A stretch of 41,250 bases of DNA from assembly GCA_903822595.1 (NCBI GenBank), contig CAIJPS010000094.1, positions 1-41,250 on the forward strand, read 5' to 3'. Positions 8,463-17,504 of this stretch are shown one piece after another; the stretch's first letter is position 1; each line of letters opens with the position of its first letter. The notes beneath the pieces were generated by a model. The model did not search any database. It had not been told where the DNA came from and was given only the letters and a program-made list of their open reading frames with translations. Position numbers and translations under genes: made by a program. This stretch comes from an uncultured Chlorobiaceae bacterium. Its GTDB lineage: Bacteria > Bacteroidota > Chlorobiia > Chlorobiales > Chlorobiaceae.

Positions 8463-10059
8463 GGCGGAATTTTCGGTAGTCTATATCGAACTTTTTTATG
8501 CGAAGTCCCATGATTCTATCTGAAAGTCCGAGTTGTAGTGCCGCTCGTGACATGTTTCCCTGGGTTCGTTTTAGTGCCTCCATAATCATCTCTTTCTCTA
8601 TCGCATCAAGTTTTTGCTGAAGAGAACCGGTATAGGGCGTACCGCTGGATTCGGCAGTCTGGAGTGTCGGAGGGAGATGATAGCCGTGGATAACGTTATC
8701 TTCGCTTAAAATGACCGCCCGTTCGATGCAGTTCTGCAGTTCGCGGACGTTGCCTGGCCAGTGATACCGCATCAGCATGTCGATTGATGTTGTCGATATT
8801 CGCCTGATTCCTTTATGGTTAGCCGCATTGTATTTTTCAACAAAATAATCGGCAAGCAGCAAGATGTCTGTTTTGCGTTCGCGGAGCGGGGGAACGGTTA
8901 TCGGAAATATATTCAGTCGATAATAGAGGTCTTCACGGAAGAGTCCGCTTTTTATTAACTCTTCAAGGTTACGGTTTGTTGCGGCAATGACCCGTACATC
9001 AACCTTGATGGTTTTTGATCCTCCTACCCGTTCAAACTCCTTTTCCTGTATAATTCTGAGCAGTTTTGCCTGCACTGACAGGCTTAGTTCGCCAACTTCA
9101 TCAAGAAAGATGGTGCCGGTATGGGCAAGTTCAAATCTCCCTTGCCGGGTCGATAACGCTCCGGTGAAAGCCCCTTTTTCATGCCCGAAGAGCTCGCTTT
9201 CGACAATGCTTTCCGGCAATGCTGCGCAGTTGAATTTGATGAACGGGTTCTCGTTCCGGCGACTTTTAAAATGAATAGCGCTCGCAACCAGCTCTTTTCC
9301 AACCCCGCTCTCACCCAGCACCAGCGTGGTCGCATTGGTTTTTGCGATCTTGTCAATCATTTTATAGAGCGATATCATTGGTTTCGTATTACCAATGATA
9401 TTTGCCGGGCGTTCGGCTTCTGAAAGAGTCTCCTCGTCGTGCTCTTCCGCATGATGCTTATTCCTTGAAGGCAATCCTTCGATTCTTTTCTCCGGAGATT
9501 TTTTTTCGCTCTCCTCGTGTGCCAGTTGCTTGATACGCACAGCCTGTGATATCATGGAGGCTATGATGGAGAGTTGGTCAACATAGTACTGGAGCATCTC
9601 TGTGCGCTTGTCTGCAACTGTGGGTTCCAGTTGACGGTCTGCGCTCAGGGTGCCGATGATTTCTGTTCCCGCCTTGATAGGTATGCAGATAAAACAGAGA
9701 CTCTCTTTTTTCGTTTTGCTTCGTGATCGGGTTCGGTCGAGAAAGAGCGGCTCGTCGTTAATACAGGGAACAATAAGCGCTTTGCCGCTTTTAACTACTT
9801 GGCCAATAACTCCTTCGCCAATCTGATAACGTCCCCTCTCCTTCTCTTTTTCCGTCAGTCCAAATGATTCGTTGATAACAATTTCACCGCTGTCACGGTT
9901 AAGAATCGTGATCATGCCCCTGAGCATGTTCATGTTTTCTGACATGATGAAAAGAACAAGCCTTAAAACCTTGTTGATGTCATCTTCGTTGGTTATGGTC
10001 CTGCTGACTTCAGCAAGGAGAGTGATGCTGCTGTGGTCCTGTTCCTGGGCTATGAGCAT
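8458..10059 (-). CDS. nifA: Nif-specific sigma-54-dependent activator NifA
   Basis: A 533-residue bacterial enhancer-binding protein. The N-terminal GAF domain spans roughly residues 10-170 and is followed by a charged linker. The AAA+ domain has Walker A GESGVGKE near 245-252, GAFTGA near 294-299 (the sigma-54 contact loop), and FLDEVGEL as Walker B. The Fis-type helix-turn-helix at the C-terminus (AALQLGLSDRIMGLRIKKF) is the NifA-type ending. It should activate nitrogenase promoters with RpoN. The linker between AAA+ and DNA-binding domains has no cysteine pair, unlike oxygen-sensing rhizobial NifA proteins. It sits 19 bp behind nifV in the same direction. No nifHDK genes are in the window. 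Confidence 0.9.
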   Translation of the reverse strand: MLIAQEQDHSSITLLAEVSRTITNEDDINKVLRLVLFIMSENMNMLRGMITILNRDSGEIVINESFGLTEKEKERGRYQIGEGVIGQVVKSGKALIVPCINDEPLFLDRTRSRSKTKKESLCFICIPIKAGTEIIGTLSADRQLEPTVADKRTEMLQYYVDQLSIIASMISQAVRIKQLAHEESEKKSPEKRIEGLPSRNKHHAEEHDEETLSEAERPANIIGNTKPMISLYKMIDKIAKTNATTLVLGESGVGKELVASAIHFKSRRNENPFIKFNCAALPESIVESELFGHEKGAFTGALSTRQGRFELAHTGTIFLDEVGELSLSVQAKLLRIIQEKEFERVGGSKTIKVDVRVIAATNRNLEELIKSGLFREDLYYRLNIFPITVPPLRERKTDILLLADYFVEKYNAANHKGIRRISTTSIDMLMRYHWPGNVRELQNCIERAVILSEDNVIHGYHLPPTLQTAESSGTPYTGSLQQKLDAIEKEMIMEALKRTQGNMSRAALQLGLSDRIMGLRIKKFDIDYRKFRP

Positions 10060-10078
10060 AATGATTACCCTATGATGA

Positions 10079-11242
10079 TCAGTATTTGACTAAAAGTGCG
10101 TTGTTGTAGATGCGCTCAAGTTCTTCCGGCTTCAGCGCCCGTTTCTTTTCAGTGGCCGTTTTGCGGACAAGAGCAAGAAGATGGTTCGCTTCGCTTCTTG
10201 TCATGATGATTCCTCTGCCTGAAAAAAAATGTTGTAATGATGCGCTTCCCGAGTGCTTTCCGATCACCAGTTCGTATCTGTCGCGTCCAATCTGATCCGG
10301 GAGAAAGGGTTGATAGGAGAGCGGATGTTTCAAAAGCGCTGCGCAATGAATGCCTGATTCATGCTGGAATGCCGATTTGCCTACAACCGGCTTCTGATCC
10401 ACGATATCTCTGCCCGCCGCTTTGCTTACAGTGGTGCAGAGATGGGAAAGCTTTCTTGTATCCATGCCGGTTTCGTAATTTCCTGATAACTTCAGTGCTA
10501 TGGCAAGCTCTTCAAGCGCGGCATTTCCTGCCCGCTCGCCAAGTCCTGTTACTGAAACGCTGACCGCATGGCATCCCGCTTCCAGAGCTGTATAGGCATT
10601 GGCCGTTGCCATACCGAGATCATTATGGGCATGAAATTCCAGAGCGATATGGCATGCGGATTTCAGACGGCTTACCAGCTCGATCACTGATGTCGGTGTT
10701 GCGATGCCGACTGTATCGGCAATTCTTACCCTGTCCGCGCCGCATGCTTCGGCATCGAGAATAAAACTTTCCAGCAATGCGGCATCTGCCCTTGTGGCAT
10801 CCTGTGCTCCAACGCTCACAAAATCAAAATATTTTTTAGCTTTTGGAATGAGCTCCATCAACTGCTCCTGTACCCATGCATAATCTCTTTCCATAAGCTC
10901 CAGATATAACGCAGAAACAGGAAAGCTGATATGAACGGCTTCGGTGCCGCAGAGGCAGGCATCTTCAATATCCTGCCATTTTGCCCGTGCCCAACTGGTA
11001 AGGCGTACCGGCAGCTTTTGTGCAACTATTTTTCTGATCGTGTTTCGTTCCTCATCGCTGATGGCCGGGTACCCGATTTCCAGTTCGTTGACCCTGACAT
11101 CGGCAAGCAGGCAGGCAATTTCCATTTTTTCGTCGCCACTGAAAACTACACCCGGTGCCTGCTCTCCGTCTCTCAGCGTTGTGTCTATGATCCAGGGCCT
11201 GATCATGGAATGAGAAGTTTTGTGGTGGCTCTCTATGCGCAT
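10079..11242 (-). CDS. nifV: Homocitrate synthase NifV
   Basis: Condenses acetyl-CoA with 2-oxoglutarate to give homocitrate, the organic ligand of the nitrogenase FeMo-cofactor. The 387-residue product has the HMGL-like TIM barrel signature WIIDTTLRDGEQAPG, the AHNDLGMATANA and GERAGNAALEE metal/active-site segments, and the C-terminal VGKSAFQHESGIH and GKHSGSASL regions typical of the LeuA/NifV group. WIIDTTLRDGEQAPGVVFS is the NifV variant. The listed start adds 12 residues before an internal ATG at 11206 (MIRPWIID), which gives the more usual N-terminus; neither has a clear Shine-Dalgarno. It probably forms an operon with nifA downstream. Confidence 0.9.
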   Translation of the reverse strand: MRIESHHKTSHSMIRPWIIDTTLRDGEQAPGVVFSGDEKMEIACLLADVRVNELEIGYPAISDEERNTIRKIVAQKLPVRLTSWARAKWQDIEDACLCGTEAVHISFPVSALYLELMERDYAWVQEQLMELIPKAKKYFDFVSVGAQDATRADAALLESFILDAEACGADRVRIADTVGIATPTSVIELVSRLKSACHIALEFHAHNDLGMATANAYTALEAGCHAVSVSVTGLGERAGNAALEELAIALKLSGNYETGMDTRKLSHLCTTVSKAAGRDIVDQKPVVGKSAFQHESGIHCAALLKHPLSYQPFLPDQIGRDRYELVIGKHSGSASLQHFFSGRGIIMTRSEANHLLALVRKTATEKKRALKPEELERIYNNALLVKY

Positions 11243-11468
11243 ATTATGGCGGTTTCTTCAGTGAACAAGGAACCCTGTCGGGCAATGCGTTATATTTTGT
11301 TATTTAAGTCAGATTGATTTATAGTCCTAAAAAAATAAGGCTTATTATGCTGAATATAATAATAATTCAGACATTTATGTGTTTTTTCTCGATCTTTTGC
11401 CATAAAAGTGGCGCGGCATACTTTTTCTGCTGCGGGAAAGGTGGTGTGCGAGGGTGTTTCTGCTCCGG
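11243..11468. promoter_or_regulatory. hpt-nifV spacer with two AT-rich palindromes
   Basis: This is the upstream region of nifV and the downstream region of hpt, both on the minus strand. AATAAG-G-CTTATT lies at 11334-11346, followed on the minus strand by a T run, so it could be a weak hpt terminator. CTGAAT-N9-ATTCAG lies at 11350-11370 and could be an operator. I found no convincing TGGC-N7-TTGC sigma-54 promoter or TGT-N10-ACA NifA site here. Confidence 0.35.
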
Positions 11469-12011
11469 TCAGGAGTTGAGCACCCCTATGGAGGGGAGTT
11501 CACGGTAGCGTTCGTTGTAGTCAACACCATAACCTACAATAAAGGTATCAGGTACAATAAATCCGGTATAGGCAATTTCGACCGGGTGTTTTCGGGCTTC
11601 CGGCTTGTCGAGCAGTGAGCATATCTTCAGTGATACAGGTTTCAATGCCGTCAGTTCGGCGGTTATCTGCTGCATGGTAAGCCCTGTGTCAATAATATCC
11701 TCAACCAGAAGGATATTCCACCTTTCAACCTGGAGGTTGTGGCGGATGGCGACGTTTCCAGAAGAGTGTTTTTGAGATCCGTAGCTTGATGCATGAATAA
11801 AGTCAACAGTGCAGGGTACCGTTATGGTGCGGACAAGATCAGCGGCAAAGATAAAGGCCCCTTTAAGAACCACAATAAGGTGAAGAGGATTCTGGGGTGT
11901 TGCCCCTGCATAATCGTCTGATATTTCCTTGCCGATCTCCCTGATACGATTTCCGATTGTTTCTGCCGAAAAAAGCGGGGTTATGGTGGAGCTGGTATGC
12001 TGTTCGCTCAT
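11469..12011 (-). CDS. hpt: Hypoxanthine phosphoribosyltransferase
   Basis: A purine-salvage enzyme that joins hypoxanthine (or guanine) to PRPP, giving IMP or GMP, in the cytoplasm. The 180-residue product has the PRPP-binding motif ILLVEDIIDTGLTM near residues 103-116, VVLKGAFIFAADLVR near 47-61, DFIHASSYGS (flexible loop) and the C-terminal FIVGYGVDYNERYRELP segment of Hpt enzymes. It follows the adenine deaminase gene by 19 bp on the same strand. Together they convert adenine to hypoxanthine and then to IMP, so the pair is likely a salvage operon. Confidence 0.93.
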   Translation of the reverse strand: MSEQHTSSTITPLFSAETIGNRIREIGKEISDDYAGATPQNPLHLIVVLKGAFIFAADLVRTITVPCTVDFIHASSYGSQKHSSGNVAIRHNLQVERWNILLVEDIIDTGLTMQQITAELTALKPVSLKICSLLDKPEARKHPVEIAYTGFIVPDTFIVGYGVDYNERYRELPSIGVLNS

Positions 12012-12030
12012 TGGAAAAAAGTGAGATGGT

Positions 12031-13050
12031 TCAGTAGCTCTCTTGCTCGATGTAACGGTCGATCTCCTTCAGGTAGAACTCTTTGTGAACGGTACTGATA
12101 GAGGAAGCAACAAATGAATTTTGTGCAAGGCGGATAATGTCATTACGGTCAAGGTCAAGAGCGTTTGCCGCTTCGATATAGTTTTCGTTAATATAGCCAC
12201 CGAAATAGGCCGGGTCGTCCGAGTTGATGGTAACGCACAAACCTTTCCGCAGCATGTTTTTTAAGTTATGTTCTTTCATGCTTTTGAAGACCCTTAACCT
12301 GACGTTGGAAAGTGGGCATACGGTCAGTGGAATCTGGCGGCGTACCAGTTCATCGATCAGGGCCTCATCTTCCATACAGTGAACACCATGATCAATCCGG
12401 CTGATATGCAGAATATCAAGCGCGTTCCTTACTGAAGCTGCGCTCCCTTCCTCGCCCGCGTGGGCGACGGTCAGAAACCCTTCTTGATGAGCACGTTCAA
12501 AGAGCTTTCTGAATTTTTCTGGCGGATTATCCCGTTCGGAAGAGTCAAGGCCGATCCCTGCTATCCATCGTTTCCATGGAAGGGCTTTTTCAAAAATTTC
12601 CAGCCCCTCCTGTTCGCTCAGATGACGCAGGATACACATGATGAGCTTTGTCGAGATATTGAGGGAGCTGTTTGCCTCTTCAAGCGCCCGTTCGATGCCC
12701 CGGATAACCGTTTCAAACGCAATGCCGCGTGCCGTATGGCTCTGTGGGTCGAAAAAAATTTCCGTGTGCCGGACATGCTGCGATGCTGCCTTGCGCAGGT
12801 AGGCGATGGTAAGGTCGTAGAAATCCTCCTCGGTTATCAAAACAGAGGTGGCCCGGTAGTAGATGTCGAGGAATGATTGGAGGTCTGTGAAGTTGTAAGC
12901 CTTTCGGGCGGCTTCGCCGTCAGGGTAGGGAAGCGAGACCCCGTTACGTTTTCCGATGAGAATCATCAACTCCGGTTCAAGAGTCCCTTCGATATGCAGG
13001 TGCAGTTCTGCTTTCGGCATCCCTGCAATAAAACAGGCAAGCAAGTCCAT
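12031..13050 (-). CDS. Adenine deaminase (adenosine-deaminase superfamily)
   Basis: A zinc amidohydrolase, 339 residues. Metal and catalytic motifs are visible: AELHLHIEGTLEP (HxH), TVAHAGEEG, RIDHGVH and INSDDPAYFGGY. The segments LDSSERDNPPEKF, CPLSNVRLRVF and the YFGGYINENY ending are those of the ADA-like adenine deaminases (yeast Aah1 and Pseudomonas types) rather than classical adenosine deaminase. I therefore favour adenine to hypoxanthine plus ammonia as the reaction, but adenosine activity cannot be excluded. The gene immediately downstream (hpt) uses hypoxanthine, which supports this reading. The 13051-13235 spacer is a divergent promoter region shared with the methyltransferase gene. 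Confidence 0.85.
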   Translation of the reverse strand: MDLLACFIAGMPKAELHLHIEGTLEPELMILIGKRNGVSLPYPDGEAARKAYNFTDLQSFLDIYYRATSVLITEEDFYDLTIAYLRKAASQHVRHTEIFFDPQSHTARGIAFETVIRGIERALEEANSSLNISTKLIMCILRHLSEQEGLEIFEKALPWKRWIAGIGLDSSERDNPPEKFRKLFERAHQEGFLTVAHAGEEGSAASVRNALDILHISRIDHGVHCMEDEALIDELVRRQIPLTVCPLSNVRLRVFKSMKEHNLKNMLRKGLCVTINSDDPAYFGGYINENYIEAANALDLDRNDIIRLAQNSFVASSISTVHKEFYLKEIDRYIEQESY

Positions 13051-13235
13051 AGTGAAAAGGGCTAAAGAATACTCTCAGACTTTTCTTTCTCCAATCTATG
13101 GAAATTTTGGCAATAGCGTTATGGAGAACATGATGTTTTCTGTATGAAAAATGACATCAACGGAGTTAATGTGATGCAACTGAGGGAGAATCTTTATATT
13201 GGAACACTTGAAGGATAGTTTCAGGATAAGTGTCT

Positions 13236-14078
13236 ATGCAGAAAGATCCCATTCATGCTGTTTGGAGAAGCCATTCCACAAAATGGAGCCGGGTAGGCTC
13301 CCCACTTCGTCCAACGAAAGAAGATCAACGCATCATGATGATGCTTTCGACTCCGGCATTATCTCATAGCAAAGAGAATTCCGTTGTCGTTGTTCTGGGG
13401 GTTACTCCTGAACTTGTTCAGCTCTCCTGGCCGAAAAATACCCGATTACTGGCTTTTGATCACAGCGCAGACATGATTGCCTCAGTCTGGTCCCCGCATT
13501 CCCGGAATCCCTCTTCTGTTCAGCAGGTATCCTGGCAAAAGATGCCGTTGTCTGATCAATCGGCAGATCTGGTTATTGGTGATGGCTGTTTTACCGTGTT
13601 ACCATGCGCGGATGACTACCGGAATGTGCTTGCGGAGTCGGCACGCGTACTGAAGCGGACTGGTCTTCTTGTGTTGCGGTGTTTTATTCGACCGGAGAGA
13701 TCGGAATCCCTGGAAGAGGTTCTTGCCGAGGTACTTGCAGGTCAGATCGGAAGTTTTCATGCTCTGAAGTGGCGGGTGGCGATGGCAATTATTCCGGATG
13801 AAGAGTTGAGTGTTGCTGTAACAGATATCCATGCCACATTTGAAAGGCTTTTTCCTGATAGAGATCAATTGGCAAAAAATACCGGGTGGCCCCGCACAGC
13901 CATTGATACCATCGATGCTTATCACGAAATGGATACCCGGTACACGTTTCCGACAATGTCAGCGTTTAGGAAGCTGGCTTTGCCGTTTGTTAATGTTGTG
14001 GATATTCGACAGGGCCATTATGAATTGGCTGAGCGGTGTCCAATTTTCTGTTTTAAACCAATTTATTCTCCAAGATGA
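13236..14078 (+). CDS. Class I SAM-dependent methyltransferase
   Basis: A product of about 280 residues with a Rossmann-type methyltransferase core: VVVVLGVTPELVQLSW (motif I region, with an unusual VTPE in place of GxGxG), LLAFDHSADMIASVW (acidic motif II), DLVIGDGCFTVLP (motif IV) and SARVLKRTGLLVLRCF (post-motif strand). The frame also permits GTG at 13230, but the AGGAT at 13223-13227 is better spaced to the ATG at 13236. The stop codon overlaps the start of the ATP-grasp gene by 4 bp, so the two are translationally coupled and probably act on the same small molecule. The substrate is unknown. Confidence 0.75.
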   Translation: MQKDPIHAVWRSHSTKWSRVGSPLRPTKEDQRIMMMLSTPALSHSKENSVVVVLGVTPELVQLSWPKNTRLLAFDHSADMIASVWSPHSRNPSSVQQVSWQKMPLSDQSADLVIGDGCFTVLPCADDYRNVLAESARVLKRTGLLVLRCFIRPERSESLEEVLAEVLAGQIGSFHALKWRVAMAIIPDEELSVAVTDIHATFERLFPDRDQLAKNTGWPRTAIDTIDAYHEMDTRYTFPTMSAFRKLALPFVNVVDIRQGHYELAERCPIFCFKPIYSPR

Positions 14079-16081
14079 GCAATGAATTGAAAAGCATCGA
14101 AGATACCGTCGCAATCAAGGTGGAAGGAAATTCTTTGGTGATCAAGGGTTTTATGTATGGTTTGCAGCACCCTTCTTTGATTGTACGTTTGTCGATAACT
14201 ATCGATAACTGTCAAGAGTGGTTGACCCGAGTTGATCAAGTGCTTTCTGACCTTCTTGGCGAGGTTCCAGGCGATATTGCCAGGCCACACAGGGTATCCG
14301 GTCATACTGATGAGCTGTATGCCATCAACTTTCTGCTTTTCTGGATGAGCAGATTAGAGCGGTCGATCAGGGTTCCTGTTTTTGAGCAGGGAAAGGTTCT
14401 TGGTTTTTTCCCAGAAACTCGCTCTGCACTCATTGCGATTCCAACAATTCCCTCATCGCATCAAACGACGGGCAAGTTGTTGTCCTGGCTTCTGCATGTT
14501 ATGAACAAGCTTTATGCCGAAAGGGATATTCATGCTTTAATCGAGGAATTCCCCGCTATTGTAAAGCAACTCAAGCGGATGGGGCCAAAAATTGCCAATA
14601 TGCCCCTTTTTGTAAGAACAGCGTTTGATTTGGGGATTCCTTGCTCTGAAATTGCCGGGCAGGTTTATCAGTTTGGTTACGGATCCCGATCAAGATTGCT
14701 CGACAGCTCTTTTACCGATCAAACCTCCCAGATTGGAACCCGTTTAGCCCGAATAAAGACCCTGACGGCGGCGGTTTTGCGACGTGCGGGTATTCCTGTC
14801 TCCGATCATATTATGGTTACAGAGAGTAGTGGCGCAGAGAAGGCTGCAGGTGATCTTGGATTTCCTGTTGTGGTAAAACCGGCTGATCTTGATGGTGGTG
14901 TAGGTGTTGCCGCAGGCTTGACCACGCAGGATGAAGTGCGTGAGGCTTTTGCTGTAGCTCAAAAGAGCTCTCGTAGCATTCTGGTAGAGAAGCACTATGA
15001 CGGGCGCGACTACCGGTTAACGGTCTTTCAGGGGGAGCTGATCTGGGCTATTGAACGGTTGCCGGGTGGTGTAACCGGTGACGGAAAAAGCTCGGTACAG
15101 ACACTGGTTGAACTTCTCAACGCTGATCCCCGTCGTGGAGAGGGCCCTCATGCATCACTCAAACGAATTGTGCTTGATGATGAAGCGCAATCGTTGCTCT
15201 CGAAAGCAGGTATGGGTTTCGGCACTGTTCCCGGAGAGGGTGAGTTTGTTCGACTTCGCCGTAGAGCCAATGTGGCTTGTGGTGGTATGCCTGTAGCGGT
15301 GTTTGAGCATGTTCATCCTGATAACAGATTGCTTGCCGTTCGCGCTACGGCTGCTTTGCGGCTTGATCTTGCCGGGGTTGATGTGTTGATACCCGATATC
15401 AGCCGTTCCTGGCGTGAAAGTGGTGCTGTGGTTTGCGAAGTCAATGCTCAGCCGAATCTGGGAGAGATAACATCGGCACATATCTATCCGCAGATTCTTC
15501 GCAAACTGGTGCAGGGTAGCGGGCGCATTCCGATTACTGTCATTGTTGGCTCACCTCAGGAGTTGGATGTGGCCGCAGCAGTTGCACTCCGATTGGGTAG
15601 CGCAGGTCTCGTCACCGGAAGAGGAGATCATGAAGGTGTTTCGATTGGGACCACAACAATCACTGCCGGGGTCGTTGACCCGTATAACGGAGGGCGAATT
15701 CTCATGGGAGACAAAAGTGTTGATGCGGCGATCCTGTGCATCAATGATCTCCGTGTGTTGCACACCGGTCTGCCGTTTGAGCGATTTGATCTTTTGGTGC
15801 TTGCAGGTACACATCTTTTACCAGACGCGAAGGACAGGGCGTCAAGAGTGGTTCAATTGCGCACTCTGTTCAACGCACTTTCTCCCTGTTGTGACGGCAA
15901 GGTGATCGTTGTTGAGGGATCCAGAATAGCAGTTCACGCACTGCTTTCATCGTCATCAGCGGAACTGTTGAAAGAACCAGTCGCCCAGGATGCGCTTGTT
16001 GAGACAATTGCTGAAGCGATGATTGCGGCAGACGACAACCATCGCATTGGACGACCTGCATTTTTGTCTGATCAAGCCTGA
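14075..16081 (+). CDS. Cyanophycin-synthetase-like ATP-grasp ligase with degenerate Mur-ligase domain
   Basis: A 668-residue protein with the domain order of cyanophycin synthetase. An N-terminal CphA-like region spans about 1-200, an ATP-grasp domain about 220-470, and a shortened Mur-ligase-like domain about 475-668. In the ATP-grasp part, YQFGYGSRSRLLDSSFTDQT, FPVVVKPADLDGGVGVAAG and VVCEVNAQPNLGEI are recognisable as lid, ATP-binding and metal-binding segments. The third domain begins like CphA (GRIPITVIVG), but the GTNGKTT P-loop is replaced by VGSPQELD, and the product is about 200 residues shorter than CphA. It should still make an ATP-dependent amide bond through acyl phosphate. Cyanophycin synthesis itself is unlikely. 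The 3' end overlaps the convergent BKACE gene by 10 bp. Confidence 0.8.
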   Translation: MSNELKSIEDTVAIKVEGNSLVIKGFMYGLQHPSLIVRLSITIDNCQEWLTRVDQVLSDLLGEVPGDIARPHRVSGHTDELYAINFLLFWMSRLERSIRVPVFEQGKVLGFFPETRSALIAIPTIPSSHQTTGKLLSWLLHVMNKLYAERDIHALIEEFPAIVKQLKRMGPKIANMPLFVRTAFDLGIPCSEIAGQVYQFGYGSRSRLLDSSFTDQTSQIGTRLARIKTLTAAVLRRAGIPVSDHIMVTESSGAEKAAGDLGFPVVVKPADLDGGVGVAAGLTTQDEVREAFAVAQKSSRSILVEKHYDGRDYRLTVFQGELIWAIERLPGGVTGDGKSSVQTLVELLNADPRRGEGPHASLKRIVLDDEAQSLLSKAGMGFGTVPGEGEFVRLRRRANVACGGMPVAVFEHVHPDNRLLAVRATAALRLDLAGVDVLIPDISRSWRESGAVVCEVNAQPNLGEITSAHIYPQILRKLVQGSGRIPITVIVGSPQELDVAAAVALRLGSAGLVTGRGDHEGVSIGTTTITAGVVDPYNGGRILMGDKSVDAAILCINDLRVLHTGLPFERFDLLVLAGTHLLPDAKDRASRVVQLRTLFNALSPCCDGKVIVVEGSRIAVHALLSSSSAELLKEPVAQDALVETIAEAMIAADDNHRIGRPAFLSDQA

Positions 16082-17433
16082 CTTGGCAATCCCATCATTT
16101 GCCTTGTTTCCGTTACTGTTGCAAGCGGGCGCTGCATCTCTTCAGCGATGCGGGCGATTCTGCTGACGAGATTTTTATTGGTAGCAGGAACCTCCTTGGC
16201 ATAATCGAAATAGATCGCATCTTCTATCCCTACGCGCACATGGCCTCCGGCTACAATCGCGGCAACATTCATGGGAAGCTGAAACTGTCCAAGACCAGCA
16301 CCTGCCCAGAGAGAGTTTTCAGGCAGCGACTCCGTCATAACCGCAAGATTTGTAAGGGTTGCTGGCGCTGTATTAATATTGCCAAAAAGAAGATTGAAAT
16401 ATTTTTTCCCAGTAATAATATTATTCCGCTCGAGATATTTGGCCAGATTGATCATTCCGGTATCAAAAGCCTCTATTTCAGGCCTGATATTCTTCTCTTT
16501 CATGGTCATGGCAAGATGTTCAATCACTTCGATTGAGTTAACACTTGGGCCCGTATAAAAATTCAGGGAACCAAGTGTCAGACTTGCCATATCCGGTTTA
16601 GCCTGGCCGGTTAAATGAAGTACTTCCGAACGTTGCTCAAACCCCTGACCGTTTCTGCCCGATGTGGTGACACAACAGACCATTCCGGGCCTCTCTTTTC
16701 TTATGCCGGAAATAATTTTTTCATACTGTTTTGCATCTGAAGTCGGAATACCTTGTTTATCTCGCGCATGAAGATGCACAACCCTTGCGCCTGCGTCAAA
16801 GACCCGTAAAGCATCCTCAATGATTTCATCAGCATGGATCGGCACATGAGGATTACTGAATTTTGTCGGAACCATCCCTGTCAGGCATGCATTGATGATC
16901 AGGGGTGGATAGGTTGAAAGCGGATGGGGATCATTCAGTTCCATATAGGCTTTTCGAGACGCCTCTTGAGCAGGTTTTGAGAGCATATACGATTCAAGAT
17001 CCATCTCAAGAGTGCTCCAGTGATCGACATCAGAAAGGCTGAAATCACATATTTTTTTCAGTATTCCAATCTGGTAATAACCGTAATGCTTTTTATACCA
17101 GAGAATGGTTTCCGGCCTGTCCGCGTTGGTCAAGACTCTTCTGACCCCGGCTTCATACATCGCTTCAAGCCGTGCATCCTGGAGAGCTTTGCCAATTCCC
17201 ATACCCGAAAATTCCGGACGAATTCCGAGAAGTGTTGTTTTTCCTTCTCCCGGCGACAACAGTTTATACCCGGCAGCTCCTGCAATATGACCGGCAAGCC
17301 GCGCTACAAAAAAACACGAAAGATCAAGCTCTTCCATCTCCGCCGAAGGCACATGATGCATGTTCCAGGGTTCCATGACGCTCAGGATAGCCGCATAATC
17401 ATCGAGAGTGGCTCTTTCAATCGTATAATTCAT
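16072..17433 (-). CDS. GNAT acetyltransferase-BKACE (DUF849) fusion protein
   Basis: A 453-residue two-domain enzyme. Residues 1 to about 145 are a GNAT acyl-CoA-dependent N-acyltransferase (LLGIRPEFSGMGIGKALQDA is the acetyl-CoA loop, and LWYKKHYGYYQIG is the C-terminal strand). Residues of about 175-453 are a beta-keto acid cleavage enzyme: INACLTGMVPTKFSNPHVP, VVHLHARDKQG (Zn-binding His pair), EAFDTGMI and GGHVRVGIEDAI (Zn/catalytic Glu region). BKACE enzymes transfer acetyl-CoA to a beta-keto acid, releasing acetoacetate and a new acyl-CoA. Fusion to GNAT suggests the new acyl-CoA is passed to an amine. It lies 71 bp behind the cupin gene on the same strand. The natural substrate is not identifiable. 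Confidence 0.85.
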   Translation of the reverse strand: MNYTIERATLDDYAAILSVMEPWNMHHVPSAEMEELDLSCFFVARLAGHIAGAAGYKLLSPGEGKTTLLGIRPEFSGMGIGKALQDARLEAMYEAGVRRVLTNADRPETILWYKKHYGYYQIGILKKICDFSLSDVDHWSTLEMDLESYMLSKPAQEASRKAYMELNDPHPLSTYPPLIINACLTGMVPTKFSNPHVPIHADEIIEDALRVFDAGARVVHLHARDKQGIPTSDAKQYEKIISGIRKERPGMVCCVTTSGRNGQGFEQRSEVLHLTGQAKPDMASLTLGSLNFYTGPSVNSIEVIEHLAMTMKEKNIRPEIEAFDTGMINLAKYLERNNIITGKKYFNLLFGNINTAPATLTNLAVMTESLPENSLWAGAGLGQFQLPMNVAAIVAGGHVRVGIEDAIYFDYAKEVPATNKNLVSRIARIAEEMQRPLATVTETRQMMGLPSQA

Positions 17434-17504
17434 GTTACCTATGTCCGGTTGTAAAAAAATTGAACAAATTACTTTCAGGCTCTCTTTTGAAGAAGCCTTA
17501 TGAC

